NCBI RefSeq assembly: GCF_964199755.1
Contig: NC_133896.1
Span: 66,071,142 to 66,135,141 of the forward strand
Origin: Larus michahellis
Lineage: Eukaryota > Chordata > Aves > Charadriiformes > Laridae
DNA: 64,000 nucleotides
Reading direction: 5' to 3'
The notes below the pieces were generated by a model. The model was given only the letters and a program-made list of their open reading frames with translations. It was not told where the DNA came from and ran no database searches. How positions within the stretch are numbered: position 1 is the stretch's first letter; every line of letters begins with the position of its first letter. This document shows positions 1 to 14,800 of the stretch, one piece after another. The position numbers and the translations under genes are program-made.

Positions 1-3000
1 CATCCAGATCTCTGCAGCCAAGGCCTGGGGTTAAACTCTGTCCAAATTCTGCTTGAAATTGCTGTCTCCTCATTGCAGTGTCTTCTGCGGTGACCTGCTA
101 CAGATGCCCTTATTACACTGCGCTAACTTTAGAGGTTTGTTTTTTTTTAATGTGCTTCCACACTGGAAACGCTGCTTCTTTCCTTGCTTAAATCTGTGCT
201 ACGCTTCAGATTATAGAGCCTTAATATTTTGACTTCTCCGAAGGTTTTAATCGGTATGAGTATAATTTGCTGTGATTTGGTCTATAGGGACTCCAGAGCT
301 GTGGGTATATGCTAAATCTAATTTGGCTTAACTCTAGGCTGCTGCTGCCCCCTGCCCTCAGCTACTTGTTTTGAGTATTATTTCTGTGACCTCACAGTTT
401 TAGTCACATGAATTTTCATTCAGATCAGAGGCCCAACAGCTCACTGTGCAACTGTGAATTTCAGAGCCAGCATGAGGAAGGCACAGTAAAAACTGGTTGG
501 GGAGACAAGAGGGGTTGTAACTAGCCTTTTCAACCGTTGTGTGGACTTTACATTTGGTTAGAGTGGTGTGTAACGACAGCTAATGAAATTAATTACAAGG
601 ATTTTGTCTTGCTAATAGCTTTTAATCTTTTTGCAAAGCTAAAACAGTACCCATTTTTTTTTTGTGCATGATTAATCTGTTAAAATGTTTAAGAGGTACA
701 TTACGCTACATGCTTATATTCTTGTGATTAACCTTGGATCGTAGTCCTAGTAATTTCTCTTTACGTGTACTGTAGCACTTGATACCATAAGCAATTTCTG
801 CTTTTGATTGGTTACTAATCCTTTTATACTACTTTATTAGTAGTTCTGTGGCAATTTTCTATATTATTATAACAGTATATTTATTATACCAATAAGACTA
901 ATATTTGAAACTAATAATTACAACTTTTTAGCAAATGTGTGTAATTTTACTGTATTGTTTCTTGTCTTACACCAGTCAGGTGATGGCCATCTATTTATGC
1001 CAGGCTGCACTTCAAGCTTCTTACTTACACTAGCCCTTAGGCGTATTGTTTAACTAGCAGAATTTACAGCAGAAACTAAAAACTTTAATCTATTAGTGTG
1101 TGGAGTAATCCTTTTAATAAGGTTATTATTTTTAAGATCTCCAAACGTAACAGAAAGTGCATTTATTAAGGTGTTTCTGCCGATTGATAGTATCTGCTGC
1201 TTATCTGCCGCTAGTTAGTCTTTACCCCCATGCCCCAAAAGAGAAATTAGCACTCCAAAGGTTACACGCACAAGGGCATCATACTGAAAAAATATTTAGG
1301 AATATTCTTTTATTTTACTCAAGTTATATTAGCTTCTGTTTCCTGAAGTTCCTGTTCCCAAGACGAGAAATGACCAACTTACACATGCACTCCTAGCTGA
1401 TGCAGTTTTAAGGCTAGCATATTGAGGTCCACCAAATTTATAGTTGGTTTACATAGTTATGCGTGGTTGAACACTGACGGTGTAGGAGTTGCAGGGCCTG
1501 CCAAACGGAGTGGATGCCTGGCAGCGACATCGCTTGCTGGAGATGTGGAGAGGGCAGCTGGGGCAGATAACAGCTTTAGCTGTCATACTTGTAGGAGGCT
1601 GCTGTTACAAATCTCTCAGAGCCCTGGCAGGTGTTTTACTCTGACTTATTAATGCCTAGATATAAGCTCAGCACCAAGAGAGTTTCTACCATCAAAAATG
1701 AGAGTCTTAGAGCAACACAAATGAAACACCACATTTAAAGGTGTTTTAATTAAGATTGTCACTACACAATAAACAAGTATGCTGCACATGTGAGTTGTCA
1801 CAAGAGTATGTAGTAACATATTGCTTAGGTTTGGTTGTTCCATGTGTCATTGATAGATAGCTCCTGTGTAACAGGTACCATTAACAGGTGGCCAGTCTGT
1901 TGCAGACTAATGCATTACCTGACCTTTTGGTGTCAGGGAAAACTAAGGTCTTACAAAGGCATCAGAACATTTGCAGATGGGTGCATCTTCATGAACAAAA
2001 CCTGAGGACAGTAGAGCATTCGTTTCGAAACAGAGCTTCCTTTTATGGTCTTACTATCAATATAAATTATCCAACCCTAAAGAGTGTGGGAACATGTATG
2101 TGTTCTGTTATTTGCCACTAATCCTATTTTAGCATCTGTCTTGGGAACTGAAGTAATCTTAAACTTAATTATTTGAATCATGTGCTTTGGTTAGCATTAG
2201 TAGGTAACTTAGCACGAGCAGCTAGATTGGTGAAGCCCTGGGCCGCAAGCTGTAACCTGGCAACAGTGTGATTTAGGCTGAACTCTTTCTTAGTCCAAGA
2301 AGAACAGTTAGTAGTTTTGCATGACTGATATATTGTAACTTAACTAACACAATGTTATTACATAAGTAATATTAATGAAGACTTAGCAATATGAATTAGA
2401 GTGACCTCTGTGATCAGAGGAAAGGGAACTATAATTCTTGGAAATGAAGAAAGGGACCGTTCTGCCCAGAGTCAGCAGAAGACAGATGAGATCCAGGTGC
2501 AAATGGGACAAAAACATTATGAAACTGTGTAAGAAGGTAAAGGTCTCTGCACCAAAATTCCAGTCATCGAAGAGGACATGTAACCGTGGAACAGTTTGAT
2601 TGGACAAAAGGCACACGTTTGTCATGTGAACAGGTGCATGAACAGCTTAAGTCATAGCTTGTGAGGCTTTAAAAAGCACAGAAAATAAACCAAGGGGGTC
2701 CTTTTCGGAGGCACCCAGCTTGGGCTGTATTAAACCAACTTTGTGACAGAACCTAGGATCTGAGCTCTTCTTTACAGTCAGAGGCTAAGATTGGATCCAG
2801 CCACACCTAGACTCCTTTTTGAGAGGGAGTTTAGAAAGCCAGGGGTTCCAACCTGAACCTCACGACTCGGTGGGAGGGTCTTCCTGAACTCTTCTTCAAC
2901 AATCTGTTCTTCTGGTTCATTTCTTCTTCCCATGGGTCCCACATCTGTTCTGCTATTCTGTTTAATGTGATATAACTTAGTTAGTACACGCTGCACCTTG

Positions 3001-5694
3001 ATGTAAGTTAGACTATTTGCAGAGTAGTTAGTCATAAAGATCTAATTTCTGTTTTATTGTTGGAAATACACACATTTGTCCTGTCATAAGGCCTTAATGC
3101 TGTCATAAAGCTTAAGGTTAAAGATCATAGGCCTTTTCTGTTGTGCACTTCTTGACATATTTGGAACAAATGAGTTTGCCATTTGACACTTTGTAGACAA
3201 CACTGAACTATAAACAGCTGGTGTAACAAGTATGGTAATGTGCAGCAGTGAAAAAGCAGTTGGGGGTTTTTTTGCAGGAAGGAATGGTCTTTTATCAGGC
3301 TATTACAGGAGTAAAGCATTACTCAATTTTCCCTGTCCGTGAAAAACAGGATTCATGGTTTCTCTCAAGTTGGACTGGGACAAAATCTGTCCGCCAGGTG
3401 AATGCATTATATTCTTTATTTACCAATCTTAGTTATTGCTGTGTGTATCTAGATCACATAGAAGTATAGAGGTGAACTACAGTAGAGTTATTGTGCAATT
3501 ACAGTAGCTGCTCTGAGTTTACCAGTAGAGTGAGTTAATTGGAAAAATGTTGATTCCAAAAAGCAAAATGTTTTGTAGGACAGTAACGTTTTCTTTCAAA
3601 AGTTTGGATAGGATTTAAAAAGAAAAGCTGGTCTAGGGAATCTAATCCAGGTGTCTGTGATCAATAGATATTACAACCTCCAATTCTAAGAACTACATCA
3701 CCTACATGGACTCATGTTATGTTTCTTAGCAAGAGGGGGGCTGTGAGGAATTACCCTTCCTCCCCCATTTCAACTCCCTCCATTTTAGTTTTGCTGTAGT
3801 GTGATCCTTTTTGAAGTCTTGGCATTTCCTAGGTGACAGAGTGTTACCTTTTTGGTTATCTGTGGATGTCGGTTAGCTTCACTCTAGTTTATGTTCCTCA
3901 TTTACCTAGGGACTTTGTTTTTTTGATAATAAAACGTCCTTTCAGAGAGTTGCAGTTCCTTCCTTAAGGACCAGCAGTTGTCTTTTAGCATGTTAACGAT
4001 TGGTGATTGCTGTGAAGGTCAGTATGCTCAGAAGCTATTCATAAACTCTTCCCAGAGTTGCCTGTGGTGTTTCAGTAGGCCCATGATTGTAATATAAAGT
4101 TGCAGAGGTTGGGACATTAACATTTTATGTATCCTGTGATAAATTAAAATGCCTTAGGAATCTTAAAAAAAAAAAAAATAGGAGTGCATGATTAGTGTCC
4201 CTCTGTAGTACTCAATATCACATAAGTAAATACTCTTCTGTATATTTGACCTTGAAAACCATTATTTCAAGTGTTCCATCTGGGTATTGTTCCACATATA
4301 TCTGGATAATACTGATCTCTTTGATTTATTTTGCTTAAGTTCTTCATGTTTTCTCCCAAAAAGCTCTTTTCCATCTGGCGTCTCTTAACAATGTGTTCTT
4401 ACTGAAATGATCCCTTTTTGTTGCATTCACACAGATAAAATTCTAGGATTTCAAATCCTGTTTTAAAGCATCACCCGGTATTCTGTGATGCTAGTATTTA
4501 TTTCTGCCTAGTCTTTCCTTTTCAGATGAATACTTAAGCCCAATGTATCTTTGAGATTTGTTTGCAGTTTCTTATGCAGCAGCATCTCATAATGGAAACT
4601 TTTAAGTCAAGTTTCAGTATCTGACAAAGGGAACAGATTGCTTGTAACAGGGAAACAATTTTGACCCTGAATACAAAAGACTTCCAGAGAGCAGGTTGTT
4701 TATAATATATAGAAAATGCCGTGTATGTTGGCATTATTGTTAGTTCAAAATCTCTAGCCCGGTGTATATGATAATCAGGCTGATAAATCATTCTGATGAA
4801 TAAGCGTGTGGGAGGTGGGCGGGGGGAAGGAGGCCTAAAATACTGCTATTAAACAACAACAAAAAAGGCTGTATTGAGTCTTACCAATCAATGTTTCTTA
4901 TTGTGAAAGGATTTCAACCAGCTGTGTGAGTACCTTCCTTCTCATCCCAGGGCAGCTTAATTTCTTGAAGAACCATTGCCGATGAGGCTTCTTGAATCCC
5001 TTGTAAATATCCAAATGGGTTTACTTTCCCCTATATATTATGTTTTCCATGAGTCCACTGGTTATTTTGTCTAATCTACCTTGTAGGACCATAAACTTGT
5101 TGATCTGTGATTTCCTGAACCCCACCAAGACAGAAGAGTTTCTGCCTCAGGTGATGATCCTCTGTGATCAGATCTAGTTTTAAGCACAGGGTTAAAAATG
5201 TGAGCACAGTGTTACATAGCACAATTCATATTAAAAGAGTACTACAAACTAGACAGTGAACAAAATACTACATCTGAAAATATCTCCTTAATGTTTTTAA
5301 CTGAGGTAAAAGAGAGATGTCCTTTCTCTGGAACTAACTATCCCAACTACAGATTTTACTGCCTACCGAGTGGAGGCTTAGCTGGTGAAAAGGCTTTTCT
5401 TAGAGCTCGTGAATATACTACCAGCAAACTCATTTTGTGAGCTGGGTTGGTGGGCGCAGTGAATGAGGCTACAATTTTTTGCCTATGGTTGATTGGGGAA
5501 CAGTTGCACAGAAGGATCAGTTGATTGACTCCAAAGGGCAATAACTGAGTTGGTAGTAGCGTGGAACAGCTGGAGCTGGTAAGATTTGAAGGCAGCATAG
5601 CTGTACGCAGAAGATGACATTTTATGGCTTGATTGTTCTACTTCTAATATGTAATGCCTTTTTTTGACTGTACCGTAACTTTCCTTTATTTCAG
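1..5694 (+). other. AMN1 intron 1 (3' part)
   Basis: AT-rich intronic sequence without a recognisable exon. It holds short homopolymers (near 652-662 and 4166-4179) and a weak LTR-like stretch at 2334-2988. No CpG island is present, so AMN1 exon 1 lies outside the window. Confidence 0.8.
2334..2988 (+). mobile_element. possible LTR-like stretch (ERVL-type termini, weak)
   Basis: The left end starts TGTAACTTAACTAAC and the right end finishes TTAGTTAGTACA, imperfect inverted termini of TG...CA form. Inside are a TATA-like CTTTAAAAAG near 2667-2676, an AATAAA at 2684-2689 and a pyrimidine-rich 3' portion. No target-site duplication was identified and no internal retroviral region adjoins. It could be an old solo LTR, or unique sequence with chance matches. 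Confidence 0.25.
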
Positions 5695-5827
5695 ATGCCT
5701 TCACTGTTTGACAAAGAACCTTTCCAGATACGCTGCAGATATTAAGTCATTGCCACCTAACATAAAGGATAAACTGATTAAATTAATGAGTATGCAAGGG
5801 CAAATAACGGATTCAAATATCAGTGAG
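5695..5827 (+). CDS. AMN1: AMN1 coding exon 2
   Basis: The acceptor is TTTATTTCAG and the donor is GAG|GTAAGA. The first base completes a codon split with exon 1; the exon then reads [20 protein letters not shown] and on to NISE (44 codons). An ATG at the first base of the exon belongs to a different frame and soon meets a stop, so it is not the start. Confidence 0.96.
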
Positions 5828-8800
5828 GTAAGAACCCATTCAAAACTATTCTGTCTGTAATAGTTAAGACACAGGATGAACTAAACTAAAACTGTCTACA
5901 CGAGATAACAGGTAAATTCAGGTCTGCTTACTCTGTCCATGTCTTCATATTTTTTTTCTTAAACTTCACAATGTTAATAGTCCAGTATTGGTAGTAATAA
6001 GATGGTGTTTGTAGTGACAAGTAAATTAAAAATGTTCTCCCTTCAGTGATAATTGACTTCTGTGTAATCAGCTGGCATATATTATCCCTTTTCAGTATGG
6101 GGAAACTAGAATCTACTGTAAACCAGTCTGTTCCTAAATATAGTACGTTTCAAGAAGCTAGTGCCTAATTTACTAATAAAAAGATTTCAGGAGCTTGTTA
6201 GATTTCTGTTATATTCTATTGACGTTATGTACGTGATCTCTATTTAATTTACTTAAATCTTGATTCTTTGAAATATGATGATGCTAGAGCTAGAAATTGA
6301 TAATTCAAATTCTCTCATCCCTTTTGCTCACTGATGCGTGTCAGTGTTTCAAAATTAAACCAATTAATGAGTACTTTTAGCTATAAATTCAAGGGCACAT
6401 TTATTTTGGTATCTGTCTACTGTTATCTTGTTTAGACTCAAAGGGGAGGCATGAGAATTGAAGTAAGCTGGAGGTTGGCCTTGGTGAAACAGAAAATGAA
6501 TGACTCCCTGTTCATTCTTGCTTTGACCTGTAACTTGGAAGAGGCAAATAGTATCGGTTTCTCACAGTCAGAGTAGTGAAGCCAAGATTAGAGGCAGAAT
6601 CAGAAGTACTGTGGAAAACTTAGGAGCAAAAAAATTTATCTTTAGCATGTGTCACTTTTTGTTTGTAGAAAATAAGTCTTGGAGTAAAAATCAGTGTCCT
6701 ATTCGTTTATCTTATTTTGGAAAATTTGAGTTGACACAATTTGGTTTAGGCTGTCTTTTCAGTAAGTGTTTCTGAGAATCCTAAGAGATGTATATAATTG
6801 AAACCATTTGATTGTATGTGCATAAATACACAAAACCTATTAGGATATCTTTAGTCTGGAAATAAACCAGAGAGTTTAAGTTACAATCTTTTCCTCTGTT
6901 TCTTTGTAAAATCTCATCGGTCTTTGTCTTCATTCAGCAGTTGATCAGTGCCTTGTCTTGGAGCCTGTTTTCCATCTGACACTGGCATATTCTGTTCCGG
7001 TTTGTTTTCTCATGTGTTTTTCCTTTCTCTGTTCCTGCAATTTCCTGCAGTTCTATCCTTGGCTGTCATCACTTTCCTGGACCATGTTATACCTTAGCTT
7101 TCTTTGCTAACAGTTTCCAGGTTTATCTCACTTGCATTTTTAAAAAAATGCTCGTCACCTCTTAGATTCTGAATTCATAATGTTTCTCCATACCATTTCA
7201 CTCTTCAGTTTTCCTGTACTTTTATCTTGCAGGTATTCTTGTTGCTCGACATAGCAAAAATGGCTTATGTTGTTTAGCTGTTCTTACTGTTCCTTGCTCA
7301 CATCATGTACAACCAAAGTGTTCTACATGTGACACATTTGCAACATCTCAATTAATCTTCCATATGGATCAGGATTTTTTTTCTTTGCTATTGCTTCCGT
7401 CCTGCCCTTTTCTTTATAGTCTCCACAGTATTGCGGCTAGATCTGCTCTCTTGGGATTTTCCAGGCTATGCTGTCTCATTTGCTTTTATGTCCTTTCTTT
7501 GGTGTTTTTTAAGCATTTTGCTTAAATTTCTTCCAGTTGAAATTCTGTGAACCTGCACTTACATATAAACTTCTATTTCACCTCTTGCCTCCATGTTTTT
7601 GCCCCAAACTGTGTCATATATTTTTTTCTTCTTTACTCTGCTTTTTGTTTGGAGCAGCCTTCCATGACACGCATGCTAAACTCCTTATTCCAACTCGCTT
7701 TTACCATAAAGATCTATAAAGCCATACAGCATGTGTCCAGAGGATATAAGTCCTTTAATCTCCCGTACTCTGCATCCAAACAATCTTTACTCTATGTAAA
7801 ATTACATCTTCTTTGAGACAGATTAGATTTTGGCGTATGCATTCAGTGAATATGCACCTGTGAATAACAATAGAAAGCAAACCTCTAAGTAATACATGAG
7901 CGTGTGAAGAATCGTGGGCTATGGAAGCTTAATACTTTAAATAGCTTTTAAATACTTTAAATAGCTACTTTAAATAGGCAGTATTATGATAGTATTGTTG
8001 CTTCTCATTTAGACTTCCTTGCATCTAATTGTTGTTTTTCTCATAAGATTTCCAGAGTTTGCTCACTTTTGTTGTGTCTTAGGCAATTTGGAATTGTGAA
8101 AGAAAGCCAACAGTCAGGGAAAGCATTTTGAATAAATGTTGACGGTTAGTTTGGCTTTAAGCACATCATCTCTGCGTTTGGCTGTTCTAGTTCCTTAGAT
8201 ATGAATTCAGAAATATGAATAAAATAAGAGCTGACTGTTATCTTGTGAAAGTTATTCACAAGTGTATTGTGGGATATGTTGGTGGGTTTGTGTCACAAAG
8301 AGGCGTATCTGAGGCTTTTGGCATTTGGGGAGAAAAAGCTGTCAAAGCTGTATGGGGTCGGCCATTCATTTTGCAGAAATGTTGCGATTATAATCTGCTA
8401 GAAGCTCTTGCTTTTCTTCAAAAGGCTTATTTGACTTTGTCGGTAAAGATTTTAGCATCTTATATATTTGCAAAACAGAACACCAGCATTCCTTGTAATA
8501 TCTATATTATACCTGTTAGAATGGTGAACCTGAGAAAGGAATAGGCCTTTAACAAGACGGTCAGCTATGCTGTTGTCTTTGCTTGCCTGTGGAAATTTAT
8601 GCTACGCTTTTATCCTTGTGAGTTAAGGAAGGGAGTGACAAAGTGAAGGGAGTAGCATAAGGTAATGTGAAAACCTGATTTAACACTTGCCTATTGGTCT
8701 GAAGGATGGCTCAGCAAAGATATGGATAGTTTGCACAAGAGAGGGCTATAAACCGTATTTATTAAAAAATAGTGAGAATCCTTGCAAATTAAATTAGAGG

Positions 8801-11800
8801 TAAGATATGTGGCTATTGCTACTAAAATCTGAGGCATTCCATTGGTTTGGGTCTAAATTTCATAAATGCCCTCCTGGGGAAGATTTCACAAAAACTCCAA
8901 CCTATGGTCTTGTGGGGGTGAAAGAGCCCATTTAATGAGGATTTGGTACCTCCTCATGTTATGATAATGAGATTGCTTGTTTATGAGAAAAGCGTGTATG
9001 TGTAGGTAACAAAAATACTCTGGGGCAAAATATCTTTCAAGTATTACCCTTATCTGTTCAGCAGATTTAAGTTTTGATCACAGTCAGTATTTTTTTACAC
9101 TTCAGATCTCTGCTATCAAAGTTGTGCTAAGTAAGTTTGGGGCTGTTATGATTGGTAAACATAGAATCATAGAATTGTCTAGGTTGGAAGGGACCTTTCA
9201 GATCATATCTGCACTGGCAGAAGCATTATGCTAGCAACGATACCATCAGAATAGTACTTCCACCATTAAAATAGTAATGTTAACGTGCTCCTACTCTAGA
9301 TGTGATCACAGAAACTGAACGTTCATGCAATAGCAGATGAACTGTTGCAGCAAATGTACCATATATTCATTAGACTTTTTTGTTCCTAGGACTGGTAACC
9401 CCATCCTCTAGTGAATATTTTTTTAGAAGTTCTATGTGATGTCTAACATTACAAGTATTTTAGATAAAAATATGCATGTTCTAAGACATAGCAGAGTTTG
9501 ACTGAACTGATAGGTTTTCGTTACAGGTATTGCACCCTGCTGTAGAGTCTCTAGACCTCCGAGACTGTGATATTTCAGATAATGCATTATTGCAGCTTTA
9601 TAACTGCAAGCAATTGAAAAAAATCAACTTAAATTCTTGCAAGGAAAACAGATTGGGAATCACTTCAGAAGGTATGTTATCTGTGCACAGATAACTGGGA
9701 TCTTATTTCTGTTTTGTTTTTCTTGTTAGATAGGAGTAAATTGCAAAAAATGTCTAGGGTAAATATTGCTTAAAAAATCCGCAATGCCACACTAACACTA
9801 ATTAAAGGTCACTTCAGTGGTGTAAATTACAGGCCTAGAGCACTGATTATCTTATGAAAGAGAGCTATCAGGTTACTCTCATGCTAGGTTTCAGGAAAAA
9901 TTATGCTACATTTGATTGTATTTTCCACTTCATCTTAATTATTCCTTCCTCAAAACTTGTTCCAGAGCCTTACCAGTACCACTGGCGTTAAAGTTTCAGG
10001 CTTGTGATTTTCTGTTTTACTTTTTCCCCTTTTTAAATTAAATATATTGTTATGAAATAAGCCTATAGCATCTCCTCTGACTTAAAAGACTTGACTTGCT
10101 TTAGGATTTTAGCATTTCAGGCATTACTTTTAACCTCCAGTTTCAAGTTGTGTCAGGAGCTATTAGCTTAAAATAATTAAGCTTGCTGAGTTTTATTTCC
10201 CACAAGTTTTGTTTTGTCTTTTCATTACACTTACTTCTTTGCTCCAGCATTAACTCCGCCTTATTGAAAACAGAGGCAAAATATTAATTTAGTATTCATC
10301 TAATGTATACCATACTTTAGATCAGTCTTGGTTTGTATTTTCTTACCGCTGCACAGTAATACACTTATCTTTTTACTTAAGTAATTGGTTAAACTTCGAA
10401 AAATTGATTTTTATTTATTTTCACCTCATTGTTTTACTTTTTGACCCCTAAGATATAGTTTGCAATGGTCTTCCCTCCATGCCTTCATCTGTCCACTGAT
10501 TTCTAGTATGGTTCTTAAGGTACCAGCTAAACCTAGAGCTCCTTATGTATACTTTTTGTCTATTTGTATAGAGATTCCTGATTACTTTGCAATTAAATCT
10601 GGGAAGTCTAGTTCTTTATTGGCAAGTTCCTAGTCCATCCAACTTTACTAACTTCCCTACTTATAAACGGAGCCCTGACAATCGGTTATGAAGCCTTTAA
10701 TTTGAGCTGGAACAGTTTTTTATCAGTCATCTCAGTTACATAGAGGAAAAAAAGACCCCAAACCACTCCAGTTTAGAGTGGTGTTACCTTTTACTAATTC
10801 AGTAACAGGTGAGGAGGTTTTGGTTGGTTTGTTTGAGGTTTTTTTTGTTGTTCTTGTTTTGCTTGGTGTTGGTTTGGTTTGTTGTTTTGTTTTGTTTTTT
10901 CAAGAAACCTGCTGGCTACCACATCCAGAAATACCTGAGCCCTCTCATTACTAGGAAACGTTTGCTCTGTAGATTGCACATGGAATGTTTAGCGTCCTTT
11001 AATACAATGTGCAGTAGTACTTACTTTGTCAAATTCAACTACCACTCCTGTCTCTTCTAGCATTGTTTGCAAAGTGGTTCTGACCCAAGCAAGTACTATT
11101 TCATCTGTGTTTCTCTGAAGTTCTTCTATAGTAACCTATCTTGAAGACATTCAGTTTTTTTATTTCTGTCTACCAGAAGTGATATAACTTTCTGTACAGC
11201 TGGAATCATCATGTTTCCATCATCCTTGAAATGAATTCCTTTCACAAATTGCGTTTGTAGTTCATGTACTTTTATTTTATTGACTGCCTCCTGACACTTC
11301 TATGCAAACACTTTGGTTATTGCTAACTGTCAGGGCTCTGAGAGTACCAGCAGACTCTAATGGCCATGACTGGTCTCACCTGCCATGCCCACCTACACCA
11401 ACCAGCTGCCCATGGACCCTGGGTCCTTGCCTGAGCTGTGTTGTAGGGGTACCTGGTTCTTGTCCTGCTTCTGAACTATTGTTTTGATTTCTTGAATTGC
11501 CCTCAGGCGTGACCTCTTACCTTGCTTTTTGCCTGATATTCACTGCACTGTCTGTGGGACCTAGCACTGTCATCAGTCTGCTTTCAAGCCATTCACTTTC
11601 TTTCATGCACTCACTGAGGTGATACGTCATATCATATAACATCCCTCAGGTATCCCTCTGCAGTATGGAAGGGAATTCAGCCTTTAGAAATTTTTATCAA
11701 CTCTGTCATTGTTCATTGTCAATTTCTTTTTCTTATCCTTGAATTAAAAGAAATCAACCACAAAATTATTTCCTTGTACAGAGCCTTGCTGGTATGGCAT

Positions 11801-14800
11801 GAGATGAAAGTTGAACAGTGACCAGGGGACAGCATATTGGATTCAGCATGGTGGTTATGTTAAAAAATGAATAATTCTTTAAATGGTTCCATTTCTTTGA
11901 CAGGTGTCATAGCACTGGCCTTATCCTGTCCTTACTTGCGTGAAGCGTCTTTTAAAAGGTGCTGTGATATAACTGACAGTGGAGTCCTTGCTCTTGCACT
12001 CAACTGCCAGTTCCTACAAATAGTGAACTTGGGCAGCTGTTCAGGCATCATGGATGCATCTCTGCAGGCACTAGGAGAAAACTGCAAATTTCTTCACAGT
12101 GTGGACTTTTCATCTACTCAGGTAATTACGGTGGCAATTGGCTAATTGAGTTGTTTGTTTATTTTTTAAGATTGTCATGATAAAATTGAAAGGGGATCTT
12201 TTTAGTTCTACTCTTAACAAGATTTAGGACCACAGTTTGCTTCCAGTTTCCTCCTCTCAGGGAAAAGGAAAGATATATTTTGCATCTTGGTAACCAGAAA
12301 AATACACGTTTTGGTATTACTGAATGTATTGTGGACCACAGATAACCTTTTATTAGAATCTACCTAATATTGGAGATTGTTTTTCAGTATCTGTATTTAA
12401 TGCAATAATTTTCTTCAAGTTGTAAAGTAATCAAAAATACTTCATTTAAAGAAAGTAGAATCTTGGACAGATTGTTGTTTGCTTTCAGTTAGGACAAACT
12501 GACCTGAGTAACAATAATATAGGATGTCAAACATATCAGCCCCCTAGTAGAAGTAAACACTCCATAACTAGTTCTAGTTCAAGAGTGACTGTGCTTTCTG
12601 AATAGCTTGTCAGAGTTATATTATGGAGTCAGTGCGGAAAGAATGATACTTAAGATGTCAGAAAGGGCAGGTAAGAGGATTTAACAACAGTTAGCGTTGA
12701 GAAGGGGGAAACCAGCTGCAACAGCAATACTGTAACATACTTCATAATTACAGTAAGATAATGAAGTGGGGGAAAGGGTTTTTTTTTACCGTAAGTGTAG
12801 CATTCAGTTGACTGTGATGGTGAGTAGATTATGTTGACCGTGAGTCAAGCACAGAGCATTCGTAATGAAGTGTCAGATCTGGAAAACATGTAGCAGGCTC
12901 TTATTTTAGATGCTATTCTTCTCCTTTCAGGTTTTACAGAAGTAGGGTGTCAAAAGTAATTTAATGTTTTCTTTGGTTATTTTCAATATTATCATTTAAC
13001 TCTGTTTTTCAAACTTATTTCACTACTGTTTTGTTCCCTTGCCTCTCTTTTCCTTTATATAAAATAGCTAAGTTTCCCTGTATATGTTTTAAATGAGATA
13101 CAAGCTTCTTGAGTAACTAAACATTTCCACAGTTTTTTTCTTTCTGATAATCATATGATGACAATACACTAGAGTTCTGAATTTCATTTGACTAAAAATA
13201 AATGGAAACGTATTTAAATGAAATAAGTTTAAGACGAAGCAGAGAAACTATGGATGGCTCACGCCTGTAGAGATTGCAAGGCCTAACCGTATTCTTGTGT
13301 TATTATTCTTGTGAATGCTTAGTAAAAATATCAGGTGAAACTGGCAAAGCTGTGTGTAAGAGTTAAACCATGAGAATGTTGGAAATAAATGAACAGGCAA
13401 AGAAGGACACAGCTCACTTGCAGGAACGAGGAAGCAGATGTGAGCTGGACTAGAAAGGGGCCAAATGCCTCAAGGTGATGTAGCCATTTTAAAAATAGGC
13501 TCATCTGGTGACTGCAGAGATGAAGTACAATAAATATAAGGCATAGAAGTGGTGTAAAATAACAAGAAATGGGTCAGGTGAGGCAAGGGAAGGATTGAAT
13601 TATGAAGGAGATGTAGCACTGTGTCCCCTGTATGCACACAGAAAGTGTGAGTGGAAGCTTGGCGTGAAGAACTCTGCTACACCGGCCCAGGACTGCATAA
13701 GAAATCTATTCATGTTTGTTTATTGGTATGCTTATGTTACCATTCTGAGGAGGTAGGTTTTATACTTAAACCCCATTCTTACTGCACTACTTCTAGTGTG
13801 CTCTAAATTCCAGCAGCGTCAACGGGTAGAAACACAGACTCAAGAGTCCAAATTGCTGCACTAATTAAACGGTACACGTCCTCTCTAATGTTCATTGACT
13901 CAGTGTATGGCAAATAATAGTGGGAACAATCTTGCCTGAAAGGGCTGTGTGAACTGTATCAGTTTTCTATGTAGCGTCTGGGACAGTTTAGTTCTCTGCA
14001 AAATGTGTTGGGAAAAGCAGGAGTGTTGTGGGTTAGCCGTTTTTATCTGTCCAGACATTTCTCACGTAGAAGAGAGCTGGGTTGCTAATGTACTTAACTG
14101 CTGGTGCTGGGCTATGTGAGCCTTTTCGAGAGATGCATAGAGTTTGGTGACAACTGATCTGTACCAAGAAGCTGATATATTTGTGACTTGGTGTTAACTG
14201 CAGGTGGTTTATCACCAATATAAGAGTGTATCCCTTGAAGAGGATGTGCAGATGTGGCATTGCAGACAATCCACATAGATATTCAATAGAGTAGAAAACA
14301 ATACTGCAACACTGTAGTAATAGTATAGCAATGGTTACTGTGAGCTTGTACAGGGAAGCGAGGGGACTTTGTTTTCATACAAAACTGGTTTCATGCTTTC
14401 CTGCTGTCATAACCATATACTCACAAGCATCAAGACGGTAGCATTCAGATGGTCTCCCCAGTGTTCAGGCACCAACCAGGCACTCTGCTCCAGGGTTGTT
14501 TTGATGTCGTGGAGGGTAAGGGACACAGGCTGTCAAATCTTCATCACTTTACTTAGGTTACTCTTAGGTTGTTGACCATTTTATACCCTTTAGGAACTGA
14601 TAGTTGTTATAGATTGTGGCCCAATAATTGACAGGAACCAGTCCAATTAATCAAATTAGTTTATTAAGCAAGTGGCAGCAAGCAAAACAGCGCTGGGCGG
14701 CCAGGGAGTCTTTGCTCTGCCAACGGCGCGCACCCACTTCCCGAAAGTAGCTGATTATATACTCTTCTGGTTCCCGTATATGTGTCAATCCTGGTATATT

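Larger units (their letters stand above)
5828..9526 (+). other. AMN1 intron 2
   Basis: AT-rich intron with no supported exon. It contains a possible MIR trace at 6079-6112, short repeats of TACTTTAAATAGC near 7931-7978, and a CR1 3'-end fragment at 9159-9216. Confidence 0.85.

Noticed and set aside
1-5694. AMN1 exon 1 within the window
   Set aside because: No CpG island and no sequence resembling the expected N-terminus with a phase-compatible donor was found.
5695-5697. ATG at the first base of AMN1 exon 2 as a translation start
   Set aside because: It is out of the conserved frame and soon meets a stop; the exon follows a standard acceptor.
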